From NCBI GenBank assembly GCA_963573385.1, contig CAUYLG010022104.1, forward strand, positions 1-64,000: a DNA stretch of 64,000 bases, given 5' to 3'. How positions within the stretch are numbered: the stretch's first letter is position 1; each line of letters starts with the position of its first letter. The DNA is from Cacajao melanocephalus. Taxonomy: Eukaryota; Chordata; Mammalia; Primates; Pitheciidae. A model generated the notes under the pieces. It did no database searches. It worked only from the letters and a program-made list of their open reading frames with translations, and was not told where the DNA came from. A program made the translations under genes and the position numbers. Below are positions 38,146-50,445 of this stretch, piece by piece.

Positions 38146-38836
38146 TTTTAAAAATAACTGGATGAGAAATGAGCACCAAAATTGCCAGTACTATCAAGAA
38201 CACATACATCAAAACCCAGCTCATCACAAAATATTAAAAATTGGTGAAATGAGGTAAAAGGTATCCAGGTGTTTATCCAGCTGTGTTTTCCGTTTTCCTG
38301 TAAGCTTGAAATTGAAAAGCCAGCAGTTAAGAAAGAAAAGCACTCCACTTAAAATACTGGCTTTTAGTTTCAGGGCTATTTTTCGGGATTGAAATTAATG
38401 TTCCAGTAAGAGAATACTGAAACCTTCTGAATTCTTCCAAAAGTCACCATCATCTTTTTATTAATCATCAAGGAACTAAAACTGAGCAATAAAATTAATT
38501 TCTCACGTCTTTTTTGTCCTACTGCAGAAAGTTGACATTTTGTCTTCACGAGGTAAGAAAGCACTTTGCCACTGTCCTTGGAACTATACACCAGGAACAA
38601 TTTCTCCTTCCTGGCACCCTTGGTGGATGGATGGACACAGACCACAGAAGCTGAAATTCCCACCCACAGAGATCTTAGAAGAATCTTTATGAGGGGTAGC
38701 TTGTCAGAGTGTGACAACCTAGGTTTCATATCTGTCCAGATTCCTGTAGAATCACTATCCTCCTTCGGCTTAGACATGACAAGGGTTGGTTGATCTTTAC
38801 TTCTTTTAGTTAATTTGGAGAAATTTATTAAGTCCA
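38146..38836. other. single-copy spacer
   Basis: A 153-codon minus frame (38376-38837) begins MDLINFSKLTKRSKD and has no domain that I recognise. It is probably chance. Confidence 0.45.
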
Positions 38837-38857
38837 TATCACATACTCTCTTTTGAG

Positions 38858-38999
38858 ACTGGCTCTCTCTCTGTCATCCAGGCTGGAGTGTAGTGGTGCA
38901 ATCTCAGCTCACTGCAAGTCCGCCTCCTGGACTCAAGCAATCCATCTGCCTCAGCCTCCCAAACTGCTGGGATTACAAGTGTGAGCCACTGTGCCTTGG
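38858..38999 (-). mobile_element. FLAM (free left Alu monomer), antisense, with TSD
   Basis: A single monomer of about 140 bases, 'gagactggctctctctctg' to 'ccactgtgccttggcc'. The target duplication 'ccatatcacatactct' (38837) and 'ccatatcagatactct' (39000) shows it inserted as a monomer. Confidence 0.85.
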
Positions 39000-39019
39000 C
39001 CATATCAGATACTCTTTTC

Positions 39020-39400
39020 TTCAGCAGGGAAGAGCTGAGAACAAGGCCAGAACTGTGTCTGTAACAGCCTGTGGATCAGTATTCCAGAAGACTCAAGACA
39101 TATTCTGATGCAAGTTCCAGATTTCCTGTTCTTTTCTTGAATGTGATTTTATAAAATGGTGACATTAAAATAGGGTCCATTAATCAATGGCAAAGCACAT
39201 CTAGTGGGTTTAGCTAATAAAACTCACAAAATCTTATGAACTCAGTCATGAATGATCCACTGATTGAAGGATCTCTTTCATGTCACACAATCCAGTTAAA
39301 GGTCTAGGAATAAAAGAAATAGTTTTTAATCCATGACCTTTCTCCAATGCGTGATGTCCACATCCTATTGGTTTAGTGGTTCTCATAGACCGTTGACATC
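39020..39400. other. single-copy spacer
   Basis: Nothing recognised. Confidence 0.45.
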
Positions 39401-39755
39401 TGATATAGTTTGGCTGTGTCCCCACCCAAATCTCATCTTGAATTCCCAAGTGTTTTGGGAGGGACCTTGTGGGAGGTAATTGAATCATGGGGGCAGGTCT
39501 TTCCCGTGCTGTTCTCATATTAGCAAATAAGTCTCAAGAGATCTGATGGTATTGTAAGGGGGAGTTTCCTTGCCCATTCTCTCTCTCTGTCTTCTGCCAT
39601 CCACGTAAGATGGGACTTGTTCCTCCTTGCCTTCTGCCATAATCGTGAGGCCTCCCCAGCCATGTGAAACTGTAACTCCAATTAAATCTCTTTCTTTTGT
39701 AAGTTGCCCGGTCTTGGCTATGTCTTTATCAGCATCGTGGAAATGGATTAATTCA
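39401..39755 (+). mobile_element. THE1 solo LTR, sense
   Basis: A 355-base LTR: 'tgatatagtttggctgtgtc', 'gaatcatgggggcaggtc', 'gaggcctccccagccatgtg', ending 'gaaatggattaattca'. Flanks 'acatc' (39396-39400) and 'atatc' (39756-39760) are a 5-base duplication with one change. Confidence 0.95.
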
Positions 39756-39760
39756 ATATC

Positions 39761-40711
39761 CCAGCACCCCTCCACCTAGGAATCTAGGATTGCTCCATGT
39801 AAATTTTGTCCATCACAACAAAGGCTTCTAGAAGTAGCAGGGGTGGATCGGGTAGTGTCTAGGGGTGCAGCCCAGAGGCAGGCTTGGTGTAGAATGGCAG
39901 AGGCAGAAAGTCATGATAAGCTTTCTAAGGAGGGTGGGGAGAACAGCAAGGAGCAAATATATCACCAGGAACTGGGGCCAGTGCCAAGTCATGGGCATCT
40001 AAGGCTCTCCTGTCATCTCAGGACACACAAGCTCCACCACTAGAAACAGTATTGAGTACCTTGGCCTGGACTCATGGTCTTCCACATAGCTCCCAACCTT
40101 CCCCTTCATCATCTGGCCCATTTGCTCTGGTCTAGTCTATGCATTCCATGTCTTGACATGCTTTGCCCTGCGGTTCTCTTCGCCTTCCTCCTGATACTTT
40201 CCCCTCCTCTAGCAAGGCTTCCGTGGGTCGGTGTCCATCCCTCTTCCCACTGATGGGCATGGAGCTCAACTCCGGAAGTCTTCATCCACCAGGCCCACCT
40301 CACTGTTGAGACATTTATTCTACCTTCCCTTAGTAATTACATGTTTGAGACAGCTATATTATTTCTCACCTACGCTGTTCCTCTTGAATTTTTCATTAGA
40401 TGGCACCTGTTTTATGTTCTTAATTTGGCGGTGGTGATGGTTGTGAGGCTGAAAGGGAGAATGGCTTTTCAATTACATTTGAGGAGTAAATACATTGTCC
40501 AATAAGCACTCATTAGACATTTATTTGGAAATACCAAGTACCAGCAATTTGGCTAAATGGGATAAAGAGGGATGGGATCAAGTTGAAAAGAAACAACTCC
40601 ATCCAATTTTCTTTCCTACCATCATGACTATTTAATAATTGTGATTCAGAGACAGCCTTTAAGGTGGGCCTTCCAACATGAGGCACTTTAGAAGCTTCAG
40701 AATGCCATAAT
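39761..40711. other. single-copy spacer, possible L2 scraps
   Basis: 'ccttccccttcatcatctgg' at 40097 and the CT-rich text after it hint at L2 sense sequence, too weak to claim. No gene. Confidence 0.4.
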
Positions 40712-40861
40712 TTTCCCACTTATTCATTCAAAAAATACCTACTGAAAGTCAGGCACTTTTCTTGTTGGGGGGACAGGCAGTGATTAAAACGACTTTGGCC
40801 TTCAAAAGAACTCACAGTATAAAGAAGGAGCTAGGTAAGCATGCTACTGATTAAAGTATAG

Positions 40862-41522
40862 CTTAATAGGTGCTATAGTATAAGGATTCAGAGATTGCCT
40901 GGGTTCAAATCCCAGTTCTATTACTTATGATTGTGTGACCTTGGAAATTTACTTAATCTCAGTTTCCTGATTGTCTTAGTCCATTTTGCATTGCTGTAAA
41001 GAAGAATCTGAGACCGAGTAATTTATAAGGGAAGGAGGTTTATTTGGCTTATGGTTTTGCAGGCTGCACAGGAAGCATGGTGCCAGCATCTGCTTCTGGC
41101 GAGGCTTCAGGCTGCTTCCACTCGTGGTGGACGGTAAAGGGGAGCCAGCACATAGAGATTACATGGAGAGAGAGGAGGCAACAGAGAGAGGAAGAGGAAC
41201 TAGGCCCTTTTCCACAGTCAGTCCTTGTGGGGGCTAACAGCACAAGAACTCACTCATTGCTGCGAGGACAGCACCAAGACATACTGAGGGATCCATCCCC
41301 GTGACCCGAACACCTCCCATCAGGCCCCTCCTCCAACACCGGGAATCAAATTTTAACACGAGGTTTGGAGGGGGCAAACATCCAAACTACAGCAGTTGCT
41401 GTAAAAGTGGAGATAATAGTAACAAGGTTATTGTCACTTGAAAATCGTCCCTATGAGGTGGAAGCAAGCTTTTAGACAGAATCACTTAGAACACCGCCTG
41501 CACATATTGTCAGCTCTTATGA
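40862..41522 (+). mobile_element. MIR SINE inside the L2, split by an MST LTR
   Basis: The left part 'ctgggttcaaatcccagttc' and 'tgtgtgaccttggaaattt' to 'ctcagtttcctgatt' continues after the LTR with 'gctgtaaaagtggagataat' and 'atcacttagaacaccgcctg'. Both halves fit MIR in sense. Confidence 0.8.
40972..41393 (-). mobile_element. MST-type MaLR solo LTR, antisense
   Basis: 'tgtcttagtccattttgcat', 'ctgagaccgagtaatttat', 'gcttatggttttgcaggctg' and the end 'catccaaactacagca' give about 422 bases, the size of an MSTA/MSTB LTR. It splits the MIR. Confidence 0.9.
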
Positions 41523-41934
41523 TAGATGTAAAAATGAAGGCTATGAAAACAGCAAAGAGAAACGTGGAAATCAAACTGCATATGTCAAGGAAGGCTTTCC
41601 GGAGGCAGGAGTAGAAGCTCCATTTTGATGGATGAGTGGGAATTATTTGTATAGTGAGAAGGATGGAAGGACGTTCAGGCAGAGTCACATGGGTGAAGAA
41701 CAGGAAACTGCATCTCCATTCGGAGAGTGCGGTCTGCTTTGCGGGCGGGAGAGAAAGGTATTTGTGAAGTACAACAGGTAAGCCAGAAAGGCTGGTGGAA
41801 GTCCAACTCTCAAGGGCCTTGAGAGCTCAGTGAAGGATTTGAGAAATGAAAGCCTCTGAAATGTTAAGGAGAAAGAATGACAACACTAGATTTGCATTTT
41901 AGAAAACCACTTCTGATCACGGATTGGAAGGAAT

Positions 41935-41997
41935 TCCACTGATGCTAGTTAAAAAAGCCTTCTAGCTTTTAAACTCCACTGGTGCTAGTTAAAAAAG
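41935..41997 (+). repeat. 40-base-period direct repeat
   Basis: 'tccactgatgctagttaaaa' at 41935 recurs as 'tccactggtgctagttaaaa' at 41975; the 23-base match has one change. It is a small tandem duplication within the L2. Confidence 0.85.
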
Positions 41998-42028
41998 GTG
42001 AGAAGGGAAGAGAATCTATCCTAAGAAA

Positions 42029-42545
42029 TTGTGTCTTCATTTTCTATTGCTGCTTAACAAAGGACCACAAACCAAAGGACAGCGTTACCACTGATTCTCT
42101 CACAGTTTCTGCGGGCCTGCTAGATGGTGTTCTCAGAGCCTTGCTGGGAAATGTAGTTAGTGGCTATGGCTGCAGCCTCATTGCAGGGTCGGGGGTTCTC
42201 TCCCCAGCTCATTCAGGTTGTTGACAGAATTCGACGTCTTGTGGTTATAGGACTGAAGTTCTCATTTCTTGCTGGCTGTTTCTTGGGGGCCACACCCAGC
42301 TTCCACATGCCTCATTGCCCTGCATGTGGCCCCTCTATCTTCAAAGGCAGCAATGGTACATCTCTGGTCTTACCTGTGCTTCAAATCTTCTCCACTTTTT
42401 TTCTTTTCTTTTCTGAAAGCAGAGAAAACTCTGCTTTTAAGGGGCTCCTCTGACTCCATGAGGCACACCTGGACCTCGAGGTGAGCTGCTGTGAGACTTT
42501 AATTATCTCTGCAAAATCCTTCACAGAAACACTGAGGTTAGTGTT
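42029..42545 (-). mobile_element. old MLT1-like LTR, antisense
   Basis: 'ttctattgctgcttaacaaa', 'gattctctcacagtttctgc', 'gctgcagcctcattgcagg' and 'ccctgcatgtggcccctc' follow the reverse text of an old MaLR LTR. It is diverged and the edges are approximate. Confidence 0.5.
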
Positions 42546-42889
42546 TGAATAACTGTTGGAGGGGATGGTGGGGGAGGCATCTGTAGAATGCGGCCTCCAC
42601 AAGTTGGCAGTAGGAAGGAGGATGAGAAAATGCTCATAAGAGCTACGTACAGGGAAAGCTCTACAGAATGAATAAGTGATTAGAGATGGGAGTGATACGG
42701 AGGTAACCACAGTGATTTTCAGTTCTGGAACTTAGACAACAGCTTGCAAAATGATGTATTTCTCAAGAGAACACAAGGGTGGAAGAAAAATGTAAGGGGT
42801 GAAGATGAATTTAATTTTGCTTGTGATAAGTGGGGTGGGGTGTGTAGGACATTCGGGGGAGGTGCAAAATAAGTCATAGGTCCCAATCA

Positions 42890-43321
<432 letters not shown>

Positions 43322-43876
43322 AGCATCCTGGAAGAGCATGCAGAGTAAGAAAAGTAAAGAACCAGAGGGAAACCTTATAGGCATTGGTCTTTAAGACGTA
43401 AACAGAGAAAGACAAATGCGTAAAAGCTATTGCCAAGAAGTGGACAGGATGCAGCAGGAAACCTAGAAGGCAGGGCATGTCTGTTTCAGAAGCCCAGGGA
43501 AGGAAGAGCTTCCACCTGAGGGATCCACCATGAGTACTCGCTACAAGGCCAGTGTTAAATACCGAGTCAGATAAGGAGAGAAAAGCAGCGAATGGATTTA
43601 ACAAAGGATGGAAACCAGTGACAAAGTTAAGGGGAGCAGTTTCAGGAGAGTGGTTTGCAGTCTGTTGAGAAGAAACACATTCAAGGGTGGATGGTAGCTC
43701 AATGGGGATTTGGGATTGGGGTGGTTTGGCTTTTCCTGAAAGATGAAATAGACCACAGTGTTTATGTGGCTTAGAGGAAAGAGTGTTTAGGGACGGTGAC
43801 GGCTGACCTCAGAAAACAGGATGGGAGTGGGTCACTGAGCAGGCTCTTTGAGGAAGCACCGAGGGTGAGCTCCACA

Positions 43877-44467
43877 TCACAGGTGGAAAGATGGACTTGA
43901 GTGGCAGAAGGGCACGCCTACCTGGCTGGGCCAGGAGAGGTAGCTACAAGGTGGATGCAGATGGGGGTAGATTTGTAAGACTCCCTGGGAGAGGGTGGAG
44001 AGGCACTGCTTGGAGAGTCCTTTTCTTGTGACCTTCATTTTCTCAGTGAAATAGGAAGCAAAACTGTCTGCTAGAAATGAAGAGAAAGGCCTTGGGGTGG
44101 AGAGTTTGGGTGCACAGGCAACATAAGCGAGCATTTGGGGGTGGGTGGAGCAGTGATCTGGCTGTGGAAGTGTGTGGCGCTTGTCCGGCTGCATCAAGGG
44201 CCCAGCAAGGTGGTGGCACCGGCGTGCACAGGGCCTGGTGTTCTCCAGCAGGACCTGGAGACTGGAGGAGGGCGAGTGGCCGGGGCCCTTTAAGGCTGGG
44301 CTTCGTTGGGCCACGTGTAATGGGAGGACTAGAGAGTCCGGGGACTTGGCAGAGGAAACCTGTGGTGGTGATGGACTGCAGGCTGACCGAGAAGGAACTA
44401 AAACCAGAAGGCAGCTGAGGACAGAGAGAATGGCTGGTCTAGGGACGCACGCTGAGATGAGAGGCAA
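43877..44467 (-). pseudogene. L2 ORF2 remnant, 196 codons open
   Basis: A minus-strand frame of 196 codons lies in the sense direction of the L2 element. Its FSSFLADSFASYFTEKM segment (near 44025-44075) resembles the linker between the endonuclease and reverse transcriptase domains of L2/CR1-clade ORF2 proteins, where a 'FASYF-EKI' pattern is usual. The frame covers only that region. Neither the endonuclease catalytic residues nor the YADD of a reverse transcriptase is present. It is a fossil that happens to have stayed open, not an active gene. Chance openness in GC-rich text is possible, but the L2 match gives it an origin. Confidence 0.5.
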
Positions 44468-44640
44468 GAGGAAGAGCTTGGGCAGTAAGACAGTGCAGAG
44501 GCTGGAAGGACGGGGTCAGTGTGAGGATGGGACCTAGAGGTACCGTCTGGGTGGAATAGTGCTGAGTGATAAGGTGGGAACAGGGAGTGGCCTTGGACAT
44601 GGGGTGCAGTGCAGTTGAATGTCTAGGGGGTGGGCATCCA

Positions 44641-46764
44641 AAGGATCAAACAACTCCTCTGAGGGAGGGCGGACTTCAGGGTGAAGACGAGCAGAGAACC
44701 CGAGATGAGCGTGGATGGCAAGAACGGCAACTGGAGCAGCCTCAGCGTGTCCCGCCCTCTCCCCAACACACCAGGGCAGATGAGCTGTCTGCCTTGTGAA
44801 ACCATCAGCTGCTTTGAGCTCAGCAGTGCTTTTCTTCCTTATGTCACCTGCAGCATCAGGAGCAGCCGCATCATAGTATTAACACCAGCGAGACGCAGGA
44901 TCGGCCCTCCCTGCTTCCACATTTGCCCCGTGATGTCCCATAGGTGACAAGAACAAAGTGTGTCTAAATCCGGTTGGGCCATGGGGAGTCAGAGATCCTG
45001 CATTCTGTGAGCGCCTCTCTACCTATGATGGATGTGGGTGCTTCTGCTCTCCCACAGACTAATCCCTAGCGGACGTTCCCAGCTTCATTTAGACTGTGAG
45101 GTTTGTGCTTTCACCATCCTCCAGACAGACCAGACATTCCCTGGTCTCTTCTGGACCTGAGCATGGGAGAGCCGCTGCCACATTTCTCCTTGTAAACTGT
45201 GACATTATTGCCCTTTCAGAGTAAGGGAAGAGTCCCCAGGGGGTGACAAGTTATACCCTCCTTTCCCAAGACAGACAACTCTGTTACCACCCCGGCTCCT
45301 AGGAATATTTTGTAAACTATTTCAATTGTCCAAGGATCCAAAGAGGAGTTTGGAATTCTCATTTTGTTCCTGATTTGAGAAAAGTTTGGAGAGATATGGG
45401 GGCTCCTTTAGTATCAGGGAGACATAGCTCTTCAGGAATCTGTGACCCCATTAAAAATCTCTTTACCAAAATCAGCCAGATGCAATGGAGTGTGTCTGAG
45501 GGAAATAAGGATGAGGGATGAGAAGAAGGGAAAGAAGGGTTTATGACAGCTGGGGTGGGCTGCTCCAGCCTGGTGAGCACATTGGTGAGGTTTCACATGT
45601 CCAAGCCCATCTGTGGGTATGATTTCTATGGACACTGAGTTAGGAGCAGGAGCCCTCCTGAGCCTGAATTTGAATGTCAGAGAAGCCATCAGTTCAAACC
45701 ACTGCCTGCCTTTGTGGTTTCACCTGTGCACGCCCCATGCGAAGGCTCCTATTTCCACAGCTCCATGACAACAGAGGATAAAAGAAATTCCTTCAGTCAA
45801 ACCTCAGCACTGACAGGCGCCAGGCAAACATGCCATTCCTGTTTTTATAACGGGTCGTGGGAAGTGACAGTTCATCTGGGCCAAGAGCCAGAATTTGCTC
45901 CTGTGAGCTGGGAAGCAATGTCAGTTTCATCCGGCAGAAGTCACAGCCCATTATGCCAGGGGATAGAGAATGGTTCTCCTGGGAAGCCGGAGGCCAGCAA
46001 AAAATCCAGAAAGCCCCATTCGTGCGCTGCCTCTGCCAGAGAGCTAACAGGGTAAGAAACTCAGACACATTAAGGGGTATTGTTTGTCCCAGCTGAGCTC
46101 AGCTGTGCTTCAGCAAAAGACAAATTCACCCTCCAGGACACGGGCTGCACTGCCTTCCTGGTGACCCGAATGCCCTCATGGAGCATCCTCACCCCCTCTC
46201 TTTCTGCTCACACCCAAAATCAAAACAAAACAGACCAGGGCTCTTGCCAGCCATCTTTTCTCTTTGATATGCCATAGTGAATCAGTCCCCGCAAATCATG
46301 TCACTGAACATTTCCCTGGGAAGAGGAAAGAAACCCCAATGTTGTGCAGGTGAAGTCACTGTGAGTTGTACTTCAAAATGTTTCTAAATGTCTAATGAAA
46401 AGAAAAATCCATATTTGGGAAGAATCCCATCCCGAGATCTGCCAAACATTCTCAGGATCTGGGACACTTGCCACTCAGTCACCTCACCTCTGGCAAGGTG
46501 CTCAGGAGACTCATTTTTCAGGAGATGACCCTTGGTTGCTAAAGCATGCCACTGCCCACCTGGCTCGGTGACTCTGAACGCTGCACTGGCACTCACTTGC
46601 CACAGATTCGTTTCTTTGTAGGCTTAGAATTAGGTCATGGGAAAGCCACATGGTAATGTATATTAATTAACATGCACAAATCTGTAGAAAAACTCTCTAG
46701 TTTTCCAAATTTTCTGAAAAATAATATCTTGCAAGCTTCTCAATATGGCAGTTTATCAGCTTGG
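44641..46764. other. 2.1 kb single-copy DNA
   Basis: No repeat named. Frames of 90-113 codons (45714-46096) overlap on both strands and show no domain. Confidence 0.5.
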
Positions 46765-46975
46765 CAGATATATTTAGATCATATTCAGCTAACGTGCATA
46801 AATACCCAATATGGGCTAGGTGTGGTTGTGTTCCTAATTTCACTAAATCCCTGCAAAGAACTGTGCTGTCCTCACTTTACAGATGATGTGTCTGAGGGTC
46901 ATGGCTGCTCAGCTCAGGTGGAGGCAGGGAGTGGGGTCTCTGAGCCTGTATCCCACACTCTCCCACAGAAGCCTC
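46765..46975 (-). mobile_element. MIR SINE, antisense
   Basis: 'cccaatatgggctaggtgtg', 'cctcactttacagatgatg' and 'gggtctctgagcctgtatcc' follow reverse MIR. Confidence 0.65.
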
Positions 46976-47450
46976 CCTGACCTGCAAAGGAGCCTCTCCC
47001 CAGGAGACCTTTATTTTGGCACAGGATGCTTTCTCCATATTGTACTGCTCTAGAAGTCCAGTAGTTCAAAGAGGTAAAAGTGGAGTCACTTGTTAAGTTG
47101 AGTAGAGCACCGAGCCCAGCCTTTCCAATCTGTCTTCTGTCTCTTCTTCCATTTTCAGTGATCCTTGGGTCCTGTGAACCACAGCTTGGAAACCATTACC
47201 CTCCATCATCCTCTTAGACGATTTGTTTTAGGTCTATTTGAAGAATTCCTCCAGAATCGGAGCCCTCACTTTGGTCTTTCAGTACTTATATAGGCAAAAT
47301 GCTGGGCTGAATCTGCCCACTCCTCCCAGTTGGTGACGATTCAGGTGATTCTCAGAGCTGCTTGTTCTCAGTGCTGGAGGAAGGGGTAAGTGACGTTAGA
47401 CAGACAGGCCTGGGCTCTCAGGTTGCCTCGTTCTAATCATTTATTTATTT
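46976..47450. other. single-copy spacer, possible second MIR scrap
   Basis: 'cagtagttcaaagaggtaaa' near 47058 hints at another reverse MIR, too weak to claim. Confidence 0.4.
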
Positions 47451-47786
47451 TACATTATTATTATTATTATTATTTTTGGGGCAGTATCTTACTCTGTCTT
47501 CCAGGCTGGATGCAGTGGGACAGTCATGGCTCACTGCAGCCTGGACCTCCTAGGCTCAAGTTGTTCCTCCTGCCTCAGCCTCCCGAGTGGCTGAGACTAC
47601 AGGCCTGCAAAAGAAAACCACTTGATTTAATTTTTAAAATAAAAAATTTTGATTTTTGAAAATTTTTGTAGAGATAAAGTCTCACTATGCTGCCCAGGCT
47701 GATCTTGAACTCTTGAGCTCCAGTCAACCTCCTGCCTCAGCCTCTCAAAGTGCTGGGATTACAGGTGTGAACCACAATCCTCGGCC
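47451..47786 (-). mobile_element. AluJ, antisense, with (ATT)n tail
   Basis: The (ATT)7-like run at 47451-47475 is the mutated tail. The body runs from 'gcagtatcttactctgtc' to 'ccacaatcctcggcc', with an AT-rich expansion of the linker at 47605-47665. Confidence 0.88.
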
Positions 47787-47844
47787 CCTGATCCTTTAAA
47801 TGCAGCAGGCTCACCTTGGGACAAGCCCTTAAATGGCTCACTTA

Positions 47845-48047
47845 AGAACCATTGCTAACTTTTTGAATATGATAATGGTTTTGTGGTTATATTAAATAAA
47901 AGAGCCTGTATCTTTTAGAGATACATATGAAAGTACTACAGATGTAGTGATAAAATTATTACTTCAACATTATCCAGAGTGAGGGATATGAGTGGGATAA
48001 TAGGATGAATCATTCATTTTGTTCAAGCTGTGTAACAGGTACATAAG
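47845..48047 (+). mobile_element. L1M 3' UTR fragment
   Basis: 'gataatggttttgtggttat', 'tatcttttagagatacatat', 'acagatgtagtgataaaatt' and 'gtaacaggtacataagg' are L1M 3' UTR text in sense. Confidence 0.7.
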
Positions 48048-48124
48048 GGGTGGGGAGGGTCGGGGGTGTGATTAGCCGAGGCAGGCAGAATCTTAGACTT
48101 TCTGGGTCCCGGCTTGCACTTCGA

Positions 48125-48245
48125 GGCCTGACACTTAGAGAGGTTAAGTAAACTGCCCAAGGTCATGCAGCTAGAAAATGGTAGAACCAGGCTTGTGAAC
48201 TCAAACGATCTGTCTCCAAAGACTGCCTTTTCAGCCACTGCGCCT
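48125..48245 (-). mobile_element. MIR SINE, antisense
   Basis: 'cttagagaggttaagtaaac', 'tgcccaaggtcatgcagc' and 'gtagaaccaggcttgtgaac' are a clear reverse MIR core. Confidence 0.8.
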
Positions 48246-48534
48246 TATAGATGCTTGATATGACAGTTATAACAATCCAACCCAACAAGAGGTGATATAA
48301 TAAAATCCGTGGAACAATTTTCATCTTTTTTTTAGTATGAAGAAAAAATCCCTGGAAAATAGAATATAATCTGCAATGCTACCATTCTAATAAAAGTTTT
48401 TTTCTGCATGTATTTCATATGACATTCATAAAAATAAAAAATAAAACCTTTTTAATATTCTCAATTTTTAATGTCCTACTTACAAACATTCCTTTGTATT
48501 TCTTTACTTCATAATATTGAAATTACCTTTGCAA
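48246..48534. other. AT-rich spacer
   Basis: Nothing recognised. Confidence 0.45.
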
Positions 48535-49222
48535 AAATTATAACAGGGAGAAAACGATGACAGTGAAAGATTTAACCAACTCCCATCTTGCTCTTAAGGC
48601 ATTCCTGGGCTTGGGTCGAGGTAACTTTGAGAGGAATTTATTTTATAGTTTAAATGATAATAGTCCTTCCCCAAAACTAAACCGCCTTCATAAAGCTAAG
48701 GGAAGGCCACCAGGTTAGGAGAATGAGAGGAGCCTGAAGTCTGCTAAGATGTAGACATAAATGATTACCAGCCATTTTTCCAGAGGTCACAAGATTTGCA
48801 GTTTCCCCAGTTACTCCTGAGTTACTTCACTACTGTAGAACTGAAGATTGGCCTTTCAAGATGTCTTTTCAGGTTTTTTCATTTCTGATGACCAATAGCT
48901 CCACCTGTACCCACCAACTAGTCCTGTGGCCCCCAGCTAGGAACTGACTCAACACAAAAAGACAGCTTTGACTCCCTGTGATCTCATCTCTGATCCAACC
49001 AATCAGCACTCCCTGGCCCCCTACCTGACAAACTGTCCTTGAAAAACCCTAGTCTCTGTATGAATTTTTGGGGAGACTGATTTGAGTAGTAATAAAACCC
49101 TGGTTTCCCATTCAGATGGCTCAGCATGAATTAAACTCTTTCTCTACTGCAATTCCCCTGTCTTGACAAATTGGCTCTACCTGGGCAGTGGGCAAAAAGG
49201 AACCCATTGGGTGGTTACAACA
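48535..49222 (+). mobile_element. ERV1-type LTR, sense
   Basis: 'gatgacagtgaaagatttaa', 'ccaactcccatcttgctc', 'ctgatccaaccaatcagcac', 'taataaaaccctggtttccc' and 'caattcccctgtcttgac' are typical of a gammaretrovirus-like LTR. A CCAAT box (48997-49002) and an AATAAA signal (49091-49097) are in the expected order. No internal sequence follows, so it is a solo LTR. The family is not assigned. Confidence 0.7.
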
Positions 49223-50018
49223 TCACTTCCAATGTGCTTTCGTTTTATTACAAATCCTTCTCTTCTTCGAACTTCTTGTTGCTTCCATTTTTATACTGTT
49301 TGAAATGATCTGGGAACGAATGTCTTTAGGCATGTTGCATTTCTTCTTTTCGATTTTTTTCTTTTGCATAAATTCCTAGATATGAGATGATTCAATGGAA
49401 ACTTAAATTGTCTTATGGAACTTGAAACTTACTGTCAGCTGAAGTTCAAATTAATGGTACTATTTTATCTCATATGGTATTTTTGCCATGGAGTAGTATC
49501 AAGGAATATTGTCTATTTTGTATACAAAAAACGTGAGATTGTTTTAATTTCAGTTAATTTTATTTCTGGTGAGTGGAATGTTAGTGTAGGGAACAGACTT
49601 GTAGCTGAACAATTTTACTGGAGCTCCAGGCCAGCTTGACACTGCACAGCGCCAGACATACGCACACATACAAAGGAAGGGAAGCTTCTCTTGACCTTGT
49701 TTCCACTGTTACAACAGACAATAGCTCAGGTGCACAGCAACAACATCTGAGCACTCAGTGGATGTTGTTTGGAGAAAGAAGTAATGGAACAAAATGTAAG
49801 AGACAGAAGATACTGACTTGTCTTCTTCACTCGGGCTCAAGTTTTGCCGTTTAATAATTCAATAGCAGTTGTGCAAATAGCTCTAGTTTCTATGAATTTC
49901 TTCAAAATTCTTTGTAAATGCCATTTCTCAGTCTGAGAAAAATATCTTCCAAGTTATTAAGCCCTGATTATTCTGTACCTTTTTTCTCTTAAAAATACTT
50001 TTTTTTTTGGTTGGGGGG
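49223..50018. other. AT-rich spacer
   Basis: Nothing recognised; frames of 60-75 codons only. Confidence 0.45.
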
Positions 50019-50445
50019 CCGGGTGCGGTGGCTCACGCCTATAATCCCAGCACTTTGGGAGGCTGAGGCGGGTGGATCACGAGGTCAAGAGATAGAAAAT
50101 TAACAAGGATATCCAGGACTTGAACTCAGACCTGGTACAAGTAAACTTAACAAATATTTACAGAACTCTCCACCCCAAATCCACAAAACATACATTTTTC
50201 TCAGTATCACATTACACATCTTTTAAAAGTGACCACATAATTGGAAGTAAATCACTCCTCAGCAATTGCATAGCATTTCACAGGTTTAAATAAAATATTG
50301 ATTGGCTGCTTGTTTGTTATTTTCATCCCTTATTCCTTCCTGTCTCCATTGTTAAGCACAAATATTGGCAAAAAAGAGGTTTTTAATACCCATTTCTAGA
50401 CTGCATTCTAGCCTGGGCAATAGAACAAGAATCCCGTTCTCTCTC
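50019..50445 (+). mobile_element. scrambled Alu with an L1 ORF2 fragment inside
   Basis: 50019-50091 is an Alu 5' end ('ggccgggtgcggtggctcac' to 'gatcacgaggtcaagag'). 50092-50275 is L1 ORF2 sense text ('attaacaaggatatccagga', 'acagaactctccacccc', 'gtgaccacataattggaag'). 50399-50445 is an Alu 3' end ('gactgcattctagcctggg'). The middle of the Alu is missing and replaced by about 307 bases. Confidence 0.75.

Noticed and set aside
40896..40920. tRNA-like B-box 'gggttcaaatcccag'
   Set aside because: It is the tRNA-derived head of a MIR SINE, with no full tRNA cloverleaf around it.
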